A stretch of 64,000 nt of DNA from Magnolia sinica (taxonomy: Eukaryota; Streptophyta; Magnoliopsida; Magnoliales; Magnoliaceae). The stretch covers positions 70,433,001 to 70,497,000 of the forward strand of contig NC_080586.1 in the NCBI RefSeq assembly GCF_029962835.1, given 5' to 3'. This document shows, in pieces, positions 36,738-46,722 of the stretch. Position numbers and translations under genes: made by a program. The notes beneath the pieces were generated by a model. That model did not search any database. It was not told where the DNA came from and was given only the letters and a program-made list of their open reading frames with translations. Within the stretch, counting starts at the first letter, position 1. Each line of letters opens with the position of its first letter.

Positions 36738-37373
36738 GGAAGCGGATTGGCGGGTGTACCACACACCAGCTATATAGCTGGTGTATTGACGTCAGCAAGT
36801 TTTGTGGGTCTCATCATGAGATATGTATTATATCCAAACCGTTCTTCCACTTGGCGATTTTATTGTAATGCTTGGGACGAAAATTAAAAAATATCTAAAT
36901 ATCAAGTGGACCACATTGCAATATCTAAATATCAAGTGGACCACACAGCAGAAAGCAGCGTTTACTACCATTTAAACCTTTTTGGGGTTACAGAAGTTTT
37001 GGATCAACATGATATTTCTTTTTCTTATTCGTAAAAATATTTGTGACCTTATAAACAGATTTGAGTGGAAAATAACCGTTATTGTGAGCCCTATGAATGT
37101 TTTAATACTGAAAATCATTATCCACGCTATCTGTGGTGTGGTCCATTTGAGCTTTGTATATGATTCATTGCTTTGTATATGATTCATTTTTTGGCTCAGC
37201 CTCTAAAATGATCTCCAATAACGTAGGAGCATCATTTTGGGCCATGTAACTTTGATCTACTCTGAACCGTTCGTACAACTCGGAGATCGAGGAGCGTGAG
37301 CACTCGTCTTCGCACGACACGTACTTACACCAGCTGTATAGCTGGTGTATGGTACACCAGCCAATCCGCTTCT
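36738..37373. mobile_element. MULE-type MITE, related subfamily
   Basis: Ends GGAAGCGGATTGGC and its reverse GCCAATCCGCTTCT, with inner inverted repeats built from ACACCAGCTATATAGCTGGTGTA, itself palindromic. Flanks GGGGACGTG (36729-36737) and GTGGACGTG (37374-37382) form a 9-bp duplication with one mismatch. The TIR start resembles that of the elements at 8330 and 37903 (GGAAACGGATTGGC), so they are cousins. A 30-bp internal direct duplication lies near 36895-36945. Confidence 0.75.
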
Positions 37374-37382
37374 GTGGACGTG

Positions 37383-37830
37383 GGATTGCCTGCGACCTCG
37401 CCGTGAGAAGCTACGTGGGTCTTTCCCACGAGGGAAATCCAATCTGTCTATCCATTTTTTCCGCTAATGTTAGTGCATGGTTCCAAAAATGAGGTAGAAC
37501 CAAAATTCAAGCGGGCCACTCTACGGGAAAAAAGCTGGGAGGAAAATACCTACCGTTAAAACCTTTTCAGGTCTACAGTGATATTTAATGCAATCGAAGC
37601 CGTTCATAAGTTCATTCTAAATGAGAGAACTAAAAGCACAAAAATATCTCTCCGTGGCCCCACGAATGTTTCAACGTTTCAACAGCAGCCGTTCAATCCC
37701 TGTTTCCTAGCATGCGCTGCCGAAACGGGTGGACCGGGTGAATTTCGGAAAAGTCAGGGTGGGCCCCACCTAGTTACCGACCGAAGCAATCCGCGTCCCA
37801 GGTCGTGCAGGCAACCCGCGTCCCCCACGA
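37383..37830. mobile_element. Probable MITE between two MULE-type MITEs
   Basis: The left end carries GGGATTGCCTGCGACC; the right end carries GGTCGTGCAGGCAACCCGCG, an imperfect inverted repeat. The interior has the family motifs (ATCCATTTTTTCC, AGGGTGGGCCCCACC). No target duplication could be seen, so ends and class are uncertain. Confidence 0.45.
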
Positions 37831-37902
37831 AGGCAACAAAACCGTTCCTTATCCAACTAGGGTCCCACCCCCACGTGATGAGTGCACGGATCCTGCACAC
37901 GT

Positions 37903-38421
37903 GGAAACGGATTGGCTGCTCCCCCTGCCATCAGCCCAGTGGCCGATCGTCGGTGCTCTGTGGGCCCCACGGTGATGTATGTGTTTCATCCACTCCGTTC
38001 ATCAATTTTTAAAGATCATTTTAGGGCTTTATACGAAAACATTAGATGGATATAAATCTCAGTTGGACCACACCACAGGAAAACAATAGTGATTGGATAC
38101 CCACCATTAAAATCCTCCTAAGGCCCACTGTACTGTTTATTTGACATCAAATCTGTTGATTAGGTCATACAGGACCAGATGAAGGAAAAAAAAAAAAAGA
38201 TCAGCTTGATCCAAAACTTTTATGGCCCCAAAAAGTTTTTAATGGTCGATGCTCATTCAACACTGTTTCCTGTAATGTGGTCCACTTGATATTGGGAAAT
38301 ACCTCATTTTTGGTATCATACCATAAATGGATCTGGAAAAGTAGATGGACGGCATGGTGGGCCCACAGAATACCGACCACCAGCTATGGGCTGGTGGCAG
38401 GGGAGTAGCCAATCCGTTTCC
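37903..38421. mobile_element. MULE-type MITE, copy 3 (upstream of DUF21 gene)
   Basis: A 519-bp element starting GGAAACGGATTGGCTGCTCC and ending in GGGGAGTAGCCAATCCGTTTCC. Flanking 9-bp repeats TGCACACGT (37894-37902) and TGCACATGT (38422-38430) differ at one base. Its right end lies 160 bp from the start codon of the DUF21 gene, so it probably lies in or at the edge of the promoter. Confidence 0.85.
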
Positions 38422-38581
38422 TGCACATGTATGCCACGTAGGCGAAAATCTCCGTACTCCCGAACCAATATTTCTCCTTCAAACATTAGAATGACACCTT
38501 ATACAGATAACAGCGGTCTCTCCTTTCCACCCCTCTCTGAAAAGTCCTTCCATCCGAGAGCAGAAAGATCGGAATAAGGAG
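38422..38581 (+). promoter_or_regulatory. Presumed 5' flank and 5' UTR of DUF21 gene
   Basis: Only 160 bp separate the MITE from the start codon. The interval contains an ACGT-core box (CCACGTAGGC near 38433), a pyrimidine-rich stretch (CGGTCTCTCCTTTCCACCCC near 38512) that is typical of plant leader sequences, and no obvious TATA box. Position of the transcription start is unknown; a start within the MITE is possible. Confidence 0.4.
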
Positions 38582-38813
38582 ATGATGCTTCTGAATGCCC
38601 TAGCAATTGCAAGAATCAGTACGAGAGATGCAGTTCTGCTGGGAGACATTGAATTCGCATCGTTCTGGTGGTTTTTCTATGCTGGAGTCTCATGTTTTCT
38701 CGTCCTCTTCGCCGGCATCATGTCCGGTCTCACCCTAGGGCTGATGTCGCTCGGCCTCGTTGAGCTCGAAATCCTCCAACGCAGCGGAACTTCCGCCGAG
38801 AAGAAGCAAGCAG
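38582..38813 (+). CDS. DUF21/CBS-domain (CNNM-like) membrane protein, exon 1
   Basis: Encodes the N-terminal 77 residues of a plant DUF21 domain protein (family of Arabidopsis At4g14240 and At1g47330; homologous to animal CNNM and bacterial CorC-type proteins, linked to magnesium or other divalent-metal handling at membranes; transport role here is by homology only). The product has a short hydrophilic N-terminus, then a first transmembrane helix around residues 26-50 (FFYAGVSCFLVLFAGIMSGL), followed by the highly conserved TLGLMSLGLVELEILQRSG. Translation runs to KKQA and is cut by a GT donor (CAG|GTTTTT) after the first base of the next codon. Start chosen at 38582; a second ATG follows directly. 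Joining to exon 2 restores the family sequence across the splice exactly. DUF21, CBS pair and C-terminus are expected beyond the window. Confidence 0.92.
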
Positions 38814-39434
38814 GTTTTTTTTTTTTTTCTTGATTTCGCTATCGTTAGATCGTGGTATTCCCAGTGTGTTGGATCTGCTCAACTTATGGCGTTTTTACGT
38901 TTTCTTCATCCTTTACTGTTATGTGCACTCGCAGTACAATGGGTTTAGTCCGTCTTCTGTGGCGGCTTTTTCTTGTATGTATGGATGGATGATCGGATCG
39001 TCTATCTGGTGGGCCCGGCAGTGTACAGGGAACTTTATTGATGCCACGTTGAGGGGATTTTATGCCTTTCAAACAGGAAATGGTGAAAATCGGGAAGGTG
39101 GGATTGTCCAGTTGGTGTGGTTTCTGTATGCTTGCGCTTTAACTTTGGGGCACACCGGTTAGATGGTTCAGATCGTTTGATCATGCAGTCATAAGGGATG
39201 TCCAAGTGTGGAAAAAAATCCTCTTGCTTGAATTGTGGGTGGTGGGTTTTTGGATGGGAATGGAAGGTGGGTCAATTATCATGGACTTTGACTGGGATCA
39301 ACATGCAATGTTGGCCAAAGCATCCGAATTCCACTATGCTACCTACCACCATAGATTGTGATAAATGCACAATGCCTTTTGAGTTCAAATTCATGTATAT
39401 GCAACTCAGTCCAAACCTAAAACAAACTCTTTAA

Positions 39435-39943
39435 GGGCATGTTTGGTCCGTGGAATAAAATGGTATTGAATTGTATTAGATGGGATTAAGATCGTTATTG
39501 CACAATGATTGCATGTCTAGAAATACCATGGTGTTTTAGCCATCCAATCCCAAGTTTGGTATAAAATTCTTGCTATGGGAAAACACTGGATTAAGCAAAA
39601 TCCTGTTTGGTGGACCATGGAATTGTAATCAACGGACCAAATTCACAACGGATGTCGTTAACTTGTACTCATATATAACTAAAATGTCATGTGTAAATAG
39701 TGTATATGGATGGACGACATGGATAAACGCATGCATCAATGTGGGGCCCACATGTGTAGTGGATTTCAAAATCCATGGAAATCCCGTATGGGACCAAATA
39801 CAATTCCATGGGACCAAATGCAGTTCCATCCCACCTAATCCCAACCTTTCTCATCCTCCCTAAATGCTGGATAGAATTTGCACGAGACCAAATGCAATTC
39901 TATCTCACCTAATCCCATCTAATACCCTGCGCCAAACGCCCCC
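39435..39943. mobile_element. PIF/Harbinger-like MITE
   Basis: Ends GGGCATGTTTGG and CCAAACGCCCCC form terminal inverted repeats, flanked by TAA on both sides (39432-39434 and 39944-39946), the 3-bp target of PIF/Harbinger elements. The interior has repeated ACCAAATGCAATTC-type text and the GGATGGACG..GTGGGGCCC motif of the common foldbacks. Confidence 0.65.
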
Positions 39944-40150
39944 TAATCCATTTTATCATGAAACCAAATAAAAATTTCTAACCCGAATTCAGCGTTGCCC
40001 ATTAAGTTTACTTAGAAGCCAACTTTGACTTAACAAATTGATTCAACCTATCTCTCAACAACTCTAGAAGCTTCTGCAATTCTCTAATGCTAAAACAAGT
40101 ACGAATTAATTTCTCGATGGATCCTCTTCATGCGTGGGACCCCCTAAAGG

Positions 40151-41134
40151 TAGGGCTGTTCATGAGTCAAGCTAGCTCGAAAAGCTCACTCGACTCGGCT
40201 CGAGTCAGCTCGGATTGACTCGGCTTGAATGGCTGATTTGAGCCGAGCCAAGCTAATTATTTGAAGCTCGAGTTGAGTTCAAGCCAAGTTCGACCAGGGG
40301 GCATTTCAACTCGACTCGACTCGAAGCTCGAACTCGAGCTCGACTCGGCTCGATTAATAAATATATTAAATATTATATTATATTATATATATATATATTA
40401 TATTATATTAATATAAGTTTTAAGTTTAAACTTAAAAATAAAAAAAATAAAAAACAAACCCTAGAGTCTCTACCCGACCGCATGCACCCCCTTCCCTTTC
40501 CCTTTCTTCTCTTTCTCTGCCCACTGCTAGCCGCATGCCCGCCTCGACCACCACCATCAGTTTTCATTTCAGCTCCACAATAGTATGATTTCAATCTCTT
40601 GAGATCTACTTCTTAGGCGAGAAACCCAAGAAATTCGAGATGGGTTCTTCTCAGATTTGTTAGAGCTTCAAAGAAATCCAATGATCTGATTGGCTAGAGC
40701 TCTTTACTTGGATTTCTGATCTGTGTTCTGCTCTGTTTCTTTTCTAGTACTTGGATTTCTGCTGGTGGAAGAAGATCAAGAACAGATCGGTTCTTACAGG
40801 TTTCCTCATCCGATTCGAAGCTTTGTTTGGTTTTTTCATCGGGTTTTGCTTTGATTCTCTTAAGATTTTTGAATTTTTCATCAATGGAGGAGGATCAAGA
40901 ACAGAATCCATTACTCTCTCACCCAACAAGCTCGAGCTTGACTCGAGGTAAACTCGACTCGACTCGAACCACTAGCTCGACTCGAACTCGACTCGACAAC
41001 TTTGGCAAACAAGCCAAGCTTCAATGTTGAGCTCGAGGCCAAGCTCGAGCTCGAGCTCGAACTCGAGTACATCATGGACAAGCCAAGCCAAGCTTGGCCC
41101 ACCTCGACTCGACTCGGCTCGATGCCCACCTCTA
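40151..41134. mobile_element. hAT-like foldback element with 8-bp TSD
   Basis: A 984-bp element starts TAGGGCTGTTCAT and ends ATGCCCACCTCTA (imperfect TIR), with perfect 8-bp duplications CCTAAAGG at 40143-40150 and 41135-41142, the target size of hAT transposons. Both ends are packed with GCTCGACTCGACTCGGCTCG-like repeats in opposite orientation (40190-40350 and 40925-41120). There is no transposase. A TA-rich simple repeat lies near 40365-40410. Confidence 0.85.
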
Positions 41135-41187
41135 CCTAAAGGCACGTAATTGCCCTGTCTCTAGTGTCCTATTTGTACATGATTCCC

Positions 41188-41508
41188 GATTAGATGGTGT
41201 GTTTATTTGTGTATGGGCTGGCCGTTAGTATGTCTTGGCCTGTCCTTGTTATTCTCCTCTATATTAAATAAAAGTGAGGAGAGGGACGTTTAAAACTCTA
41301 CAACATCCCTCTCTCAACTGATTTCCTACTCTTCTCTTTCCTTCTCTTTTCTCTTGCACACATCTTCCTTCTCTCCTTCTCTTATCTCTCATCTCTCCTC
41401 ACATCTATATCTCCCTAAAATGCTACAAGCTCTTCTGTCAATGGGCTGAGTGTTGCCCTGTTTCAACGTTGTCTAGGCATAAAGATGATTGTTGTTTCAA
41501 TGTTTACA
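41188..41508 (+). repeat. 5' LTR of copia A
   Basis: Matches 46206-46450 (shared TGTGTTTATTTGTGTATGGG and TATTCTCCTCTATATTAA), followed by a CT-rich stretch. Its first bases are mutated (GATTAG where the 3' LTR has TGTTAG). It ends GTTTACA just before the primer site. Confidence 0.75.
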
Positions 41509-41952
41509 TGGTATAAAAGAGTATTTGAACCTTCCCATACCAGTCCATTGAACCTCAATTCATCTTCTTCAATCATTTCATTACTACTTCAGATTGCTAT
41601 TTTGATTGCTTTAGGAAGCTACGCCATTTTCTTCCTCTTGTAGAACCAGTTGGGTTATGCTCTTCTCTACTAAGGATTTGTCACGTTGCTATCTTTTGTT
41701 TGTTCGATGGAAGCATCACTATTCAGACCTTGCGGACGATCTACTTCCCAGATTGCTTGCTTAACAAGGACTAGTAAGGTCCCTTCTTCATCGTCATTCA
41801 CTGTCCAAATCTGCGCTCTGCAATTGATTGCTGGATTCCCTGCATTTATTGATTTGCGACCCATAACCTCTTGGAATTTATTGGGTGGATGCTTGGTGAT
41901 TGTTCCTGTGGTAATTTTCGTTCCTCCTTTTTAGTTCATTGTTGTTGTTAAA

Positions 41953-42720
41953 TTGATGATGGAGAACTGCGTTGAAAATGAGTTTAAAAATTTACATATC
42001 GTATTTATCAAACTACGTGGGGTTGATAATTATTTACCCCAGGCCCGCTTAGTTATGATTTTCTTACAATCGAAATGGAAGCATAAGCTTCTCGCACTTG
42101 CACGGGGTTTGGGCGAACGAACAACAAGCATCGTGAGTGTGCTCTCCATAGACATGAGTTTGATTCCCCTCCCCAGGATTACCCGATGCATGTGATTTGT
42201 GGGTGATTGCGTGTATCTGTAGGGAATAGTCTCACCTCAAAATGGGGCAGGGGTACCCTGGCGTCATAAAAAAACATAAGCTTCTCACAAAGTGCAGCCC
42301 AAGTGAGCAATTTGACACCTTTTCCAAATGGAAAGAAGATGACTACAGGTGAGGAGCTAGCTCTTTAATAGTGTGAAAGAGCAAGTCTATCATAATGTGA
42401 TCTATAGAGATAGCGCTTAGGACATATGAGATAGTCTGCGACAACTTCATTACACGGAGAAAAACATCCAGTGTCTCTATGACATCTTTTGCGAGTTTCA
42501 AACAATTAAACAAGGGGATAATTTACATGAGCATTGCGATCTTTTTCCCGTATTGGCTGATGAATGGACACTACATCACCCCTTCACACAAGATTTAACC
42601 TAATAAAAACGTTAACGTGAAGAGATTTTGGTAGCATTATTTCTTATGAGCTTCAGGGCGTATTTAGATCCTGTCAAGGCTCAGATTTTAGGGAGCAAAC
42701 AAGTGTCCTCTCTCCGATAT
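41953..42720 (+). pseudogene. Copia A gag remnant
   Basis: The frame 41953-42195 contains FIKLRGVDNYLPQARLVMIFLQ, the characteristic start of copia gag (LRG-NY--WA). After a stop, broken frames continue to about 42720 with gag-like text. No intact zinc knuckle was seen. Confidence 0.7.
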
Positions 42721-43056
42721 GTTCGCTAGAGTTTTCTATGTTTCTAGACATACCTCCACTCCCATTATGTCTTCACCCTCTGACAATGCCATCTTTACTC
42801 TGATGCGGGCAACAATGTTGGGGGCCCGCCCGCTTGATAGGCCTTGGAGGAGCGCGGGGTCGTGGTCGCACAAATGGGCAGCAATATTATTGTGTCTATG
42901 GCAAAAAGACTAATCGTATAATGGACTAGTGTTGGGATTTAATGAAGAAGAATGGCATTTCTATATCTTCTCAGGCTAACCCTATTGTGTTTCAGGGTGA
43001 GAACTCGTCTCTAGGCACATTAGTGACTCTTTCCCTTATAGACTTGGAGAAACTTC

Positions 43057-43251
43057 TTGGCCAGGCCTCTGTTGCGGATTCCACTACTAGTGTCTCCACC
43101 TCTTTCGACATCAGGTAATGTGTCTGTTGCATTTGCTGGATCATCACCTTGGGTGATTGATTTGGGGGCCACGTACCAATTGACAGGTACCCTTTCACTT
43201 CTCTCTTCCTTAGATTCCTTAGTTTCATGTTTACCACTCTTTGGCCGATGA
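43057..43251 (+). pseudogene. Copia A protease remnant
   Basis: Contains SPWVIDLGATYQLTG, matching the copia protease motif SPWILDSGATDHMTG. The active-site triplet DSG is changed to DLG, so it would be inactive. Confidence 0.75.
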
Positions 43252-43599
43252 ATCACTTTCCTCTATCCTCGGCAAAGAGATTGCCTCCCCTATTGCTCAA
43301 TTTGATTTATATTCTGTTCTATTTGTTCTTAAAATTTCAATGACTCTCTTATCTATCAACAAGCTTACTAGATCATTAAACTGCTCCATCACTTTCTTTC
43401 CATCTCATTATGTCTTTTAGGACCTCAAAACGAAGGCAACGATTGGTGGGGGGGTGTGAGGTACGTAGATTCTACTACTTTGAACCAAGAAGCGTGGATT
43501 CTACCGTCTTCTTTGTTGGTTCTTTGACTCCTTCATAGTTGCATGCCATCTTGGTCATTCCTCTCTTGATTATTTGCGCAAGTTAGTTCTTTTTTTGTC

Positions 43600-44332
43600 T
43601 AGTGTTAAATCGATAAATTGTAATGCCTGTCAATTAGCCAAACACAGTTAGTCAAATTTCTTACCATGTACGTCCCAACACAATTCTTATTCATTTGAGT
43701 TGGTGCATTTTTGACATCTGGGGTCCCTTTTGGATTCCTAATTTACATAAATTTTAGTACTTCATCACTTTCATTGATGATTTTTCTTACATGACATGGG
43801 TTTACATGATGCATGATCGTTCTGAATTATTTGGTATTTAAGTACTTTCCTATAGAAATTCATAATTAATTTAAGAAGGAAATACGTTGTTTTAGGATAG
43901 ATAATGTTCTTGAATATGTCTTTCTCTTTTACAAACTATCTATCCTCATGTGGCATCACACACCAAATTTTGTGCACATGCACTCTATAACATAATGGAG
44001 TGGCTGAATAGAAGAACTGCCACTTATCGGAAGTAGCCCATTCCCTATTAACTCACATGAACGTTCCTAAACGTTTTTGGAATTATTTGATGCTCATTGC
44101 GTGCTACTTTATCATTAGGCAACCCTCCGTTCTTTATGGGGCCACTCCCATATTCGTTTTACTTCCCGGTTCCATGCCCTTTTCATTGCCTCCTTGTGTG
44201 TTTGGTTGTACTACATTTGTTCATAAGTTGGGTGTCTCCATTGACAAGTTAGATGATCAGGCTATTAGGTGCCTTTTCTTGGGCTACCCATGTACTAAAA
44301 CAAGGCTATTAGTGCCTGGATCCTACAACTAA
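43600..44332 (+). pseudogene. Copia A integrase remnant
   Basis: Broken frames give NACQLAKH (zinc-binding HHCC region), FELVHFDIWGPF (first catalytic Asp), then from 44057 a longer frame with MNVPKRFWNYLMLIACYFI, FGCTTFVH and IRCLFLGYP, the C-terminal core of copia integrase. Several stops in between. Confidence 0.8.
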
Positions 44333-44778
44333 TTGTGAATATGTGAGCGCTGATGTTACCTTCTTTAAGGACACATTGTATTTCTCAAAAACGCTTCTGC
44401 ACTTTGAACCACCTCTACCAGTCACTCCACCACAACCTCGCCCATTCCCTTCTCCTACTATTACATCCTCGACTTCACTTAGCATAGAGTGTGCGCCACG
44501 TACTTCCTGCCCCGCATCGTCACCGCTGACTGAGGTCATTGCCTGTTCTTCATCATCGCTAGTCTCTGATTTAGACTTCCCTATTGCTCTTCGGAAAGGT
44601 ACTCGCTCTTGTACCCTCTATCCTCTTTCCAAATTTGTATCTTATCATCGCCTTCACCTTCTCATCGCTCATTTGCCATGGTCTTGTCATGTGATGTAGG
44701 AATGCCATGGTCCTGTCATGTGATGTCGTTCCCATATTGCTCCATGATGCATTGACTCATCCTAGTTGACGGAAAGCA

Positions 44779-45390
44779 ATGGAAGAGGAGATCTCAACCA
44801 TGCATTGTACTGGCATGTGGTCTATGAAATTTCTTCCTCCGAGCAAGGGAGTCGTCGGTTGTCAATGGGTCTACACTATTAAATACCGACTTGATGGCTT
44901 GATTGAGCACCCGAAAGCTCGCCTTGTTGCCAAGGGATACATTCAAACTGTGGGCTTTGATTATGAGGAAACTTTCTCTTCCATGGTGAAACTAAACTCC
45001 ATTAGAGTGTTGATTTCCATTGCAGCTAACAAGTCTTGACCTCTTTATCAACTTGATGTGAAAAACATTTTCCTCAAAGGTGATCTTTCTGAAGACATGC
45101 ACATGGAGAAACCTCCTGGGTTTGTTGCTCAGGGGGAGACTAGGAAAGTTTATAGACTGACGAAAGCCATCTATGGGCTGAAACATTCTCCTCGTGCATG
45201 GTTCGAGAAGTTTAGTTGTGCCCTTTTAGACACCGGATTCCATCGATGCCATGTTGATCATTTGGTTTTCGTAAAACATGGAACCAAGGGTGTAGTGATC
45301 TTGATTGTTTACATCTACGACATTGTCATCTCAGGCAGGGACGAAGAAGGAATTGCCAATGTTAAACGTCACATTCAGAAACAATTTTAG
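44779..45390 (+). pseudogene. Copia A reverse transcriptase (broken)
   Basis: The first frame has GVVGCQWVYTIKYRLDG and ARLVAKGYIQTVGFDYEETF. After a stop, the second has YQLDVKNIFLKGDL, YRLTKAIYGLKHSPRAWFEK and the active-site region VYIYDIVISG, where family members have VYVDDIV. One catalytic aspartate is therefore replaced by tyrosine. It ends at a stop at 45390. Confidence 0.85.
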
Positions 45391-45628
45391 ACCAAAGATC
45401 TTAGTCCCTTGACAGAAAATACATGCTGGACCTGCTAGATGAGATTGGATCATGCAAGCCTTGTGACACTCCCATTGATCTGAATGTGAAATTGACCAAT
45501 GATCAGGGGGAGCTACTTGTAGGTTCATAGCAGTACAAAACACCGGTAGGAAAGCTTATATATCTGACTGTTACCTGTCCAGGTATCTCATTTGCAGTAG
45601 GAATGGTCAGTAGATTCATGCGCCAGCC

Positions 45629-46199
45629 ATGTACTCCACACTGGGATGCTGTTCTTCGTATATTGCAATACTTGACACACCTGGACAAGGTCTTATTTGT
45701 AGAAACAACGGACATCTCCTAGTCAAAGCTTATGCAGATGCAGACTGTGTTGGATTCATGGTAGACAGGAACTCTACCTCTGGGTATTGCACGTCCGTTG
45801 GAGGGAACCTTGTAACATAGAGAAGCAAAAAACAGTGTTGTTGAAGGATATAGTGCCAAAACATAATATCGTGCTATGGGCCACGCTGTATGTGAACTCT
45901 TGTGGATTAAGTCCCTCCTTCAAGAACTTCAATTCTTTGATAAGACCCCAATGACTCTGTACCATGACAATCAATCCGTAACCTACATTGCTAATAATCC
46001 ATTTTTCCATGAGAGGACAAAGCACATCAAAGTCGACTACCACTTCATCCGAGAAAATGTTGCATCAAAGGAGGTTATTATGGAACACGTGTCGTGTAAG
46101 GACCAGCTAGCTGATGTTTTCACCAAAGGTCTACCACATGCACAGGGTGCAAGTATATGTAATAAGTTGGGCATGATTAACATATATGCTCCAACTTGA
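45629..46199 (+). pseudogene. Copia A RNase H
   Basis: Contains AYADADCVGFMVDRNSTSGYC (canonical YADADWAG..DRRST-GYC), then after a frameshift ELLWIKSLLQEL, YHDNQSVTYIANNPFFHERT, KHIKVDYHFIRE and QLADVFTKGLP. It ends normally, seven bases before the 3' LTR, after the usual C-terminal text. Confidence 0.85.
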
Positions 46200-46205
46200 G
46201 GGGAG

Positions 46206-46450
46206 TGTTAGAGGATGTGTTTATTTGTGTATGGGCCTAGTCATTAGTAGGCATGGACATGTCCTTGTTATTCTCCTTTATATTAATAAAAGTGAGAAGG
46301 ACGTTTGCAACGCTTTCACGCCTCTGTTTCTTAGCTGATTTCCTCCTCTTTCCTTCTCTCTCTCTCTCTCTCACATCTTCCTGCTCTCCATCTCTCATCT
46401 CTCCTCACATCTCCATCATCCCTAAACATTGATTGTTGTCTAGACATCTC
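46206..46450 (+). repeat. 3' LTR of copia A (truncated)
   Basis: Starts TGTTAGAGGATG directly after GAGGGGAG, the polypurine tract. Matches the 5' LTR, but its last part is shortened. The sequence then passes into 46451-46485 and the inverted copia B. Confidence 0.75.
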
Positions 46451-46479
46451 TATCATTATATTTCTATTAATTTTTGACA

Positions 46480-46722
46480 TCCAACTGGTAGAACGGAGGA
46501 GGGTTTCCTATTGATAAGGTAGCATGTAATGAACACTGCATAATTCCATAAACATTTAGGAACGTTCATGTGAGTTAATAGGGAATGGGCTACCTCCAAT
46601 AAGTGGTGGTTCTTTTGTTCGACCACTCCATTATATTTTGGAGTGTATGTAGATGAGGTTTGGTGTGTGATACCACATGAGGATAGATAATTTGTAAAAG
46701 ATGAAGACATATTCAACAACAT
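46480..46722 (-). pseudogene. Copia B integrase fragment
   Basis: The frame includes HQTSSTYTPKYNGVVEQKN, HHLLEVAHSLLTHMNVPKCLW and ITCYLINRKPSSVLP. The PKYNGVVEQKN stretch covers the region of the catalytic glutamate (canonical PQQNGVAERKN). It breaks off after KPSSVLP, then reads unrelated residues. Confidence 0.85.

Larger units (their letters stand above)
41188..46450 (+). mobile_element. Ty1/copia retrotransposon A in intron 1 (decayed)
   Basis: Plus-strand element with 5' LTR (about 41188-41508), degenerate initiator tRNA-Met primer site TGGTATAAAAGAG at 41509, gag, protease, integrase, RT and RNase H in normal copia order, and a 3' LTR from 46206. All domains carry stops or frameshifts. 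The 3' LTR is cut after about 245 bp, next to an inverted relative. Target duplications could not be identified. Confidence 0.88.

Noticed and set aside
37383..37830. 9-bp duplication around the middle upstream MITE
   Set aside because: The apparent match on its left side is the duplication of the neighbouring element; no partner exists on the right.
38760..39162. Extension of the DUF21 frame or new genes directly after exon 1
   Set aside because: Conserved protein sequence stops exactly at the CAG|GT donor and resumes at 53203, so frames here are intronic.
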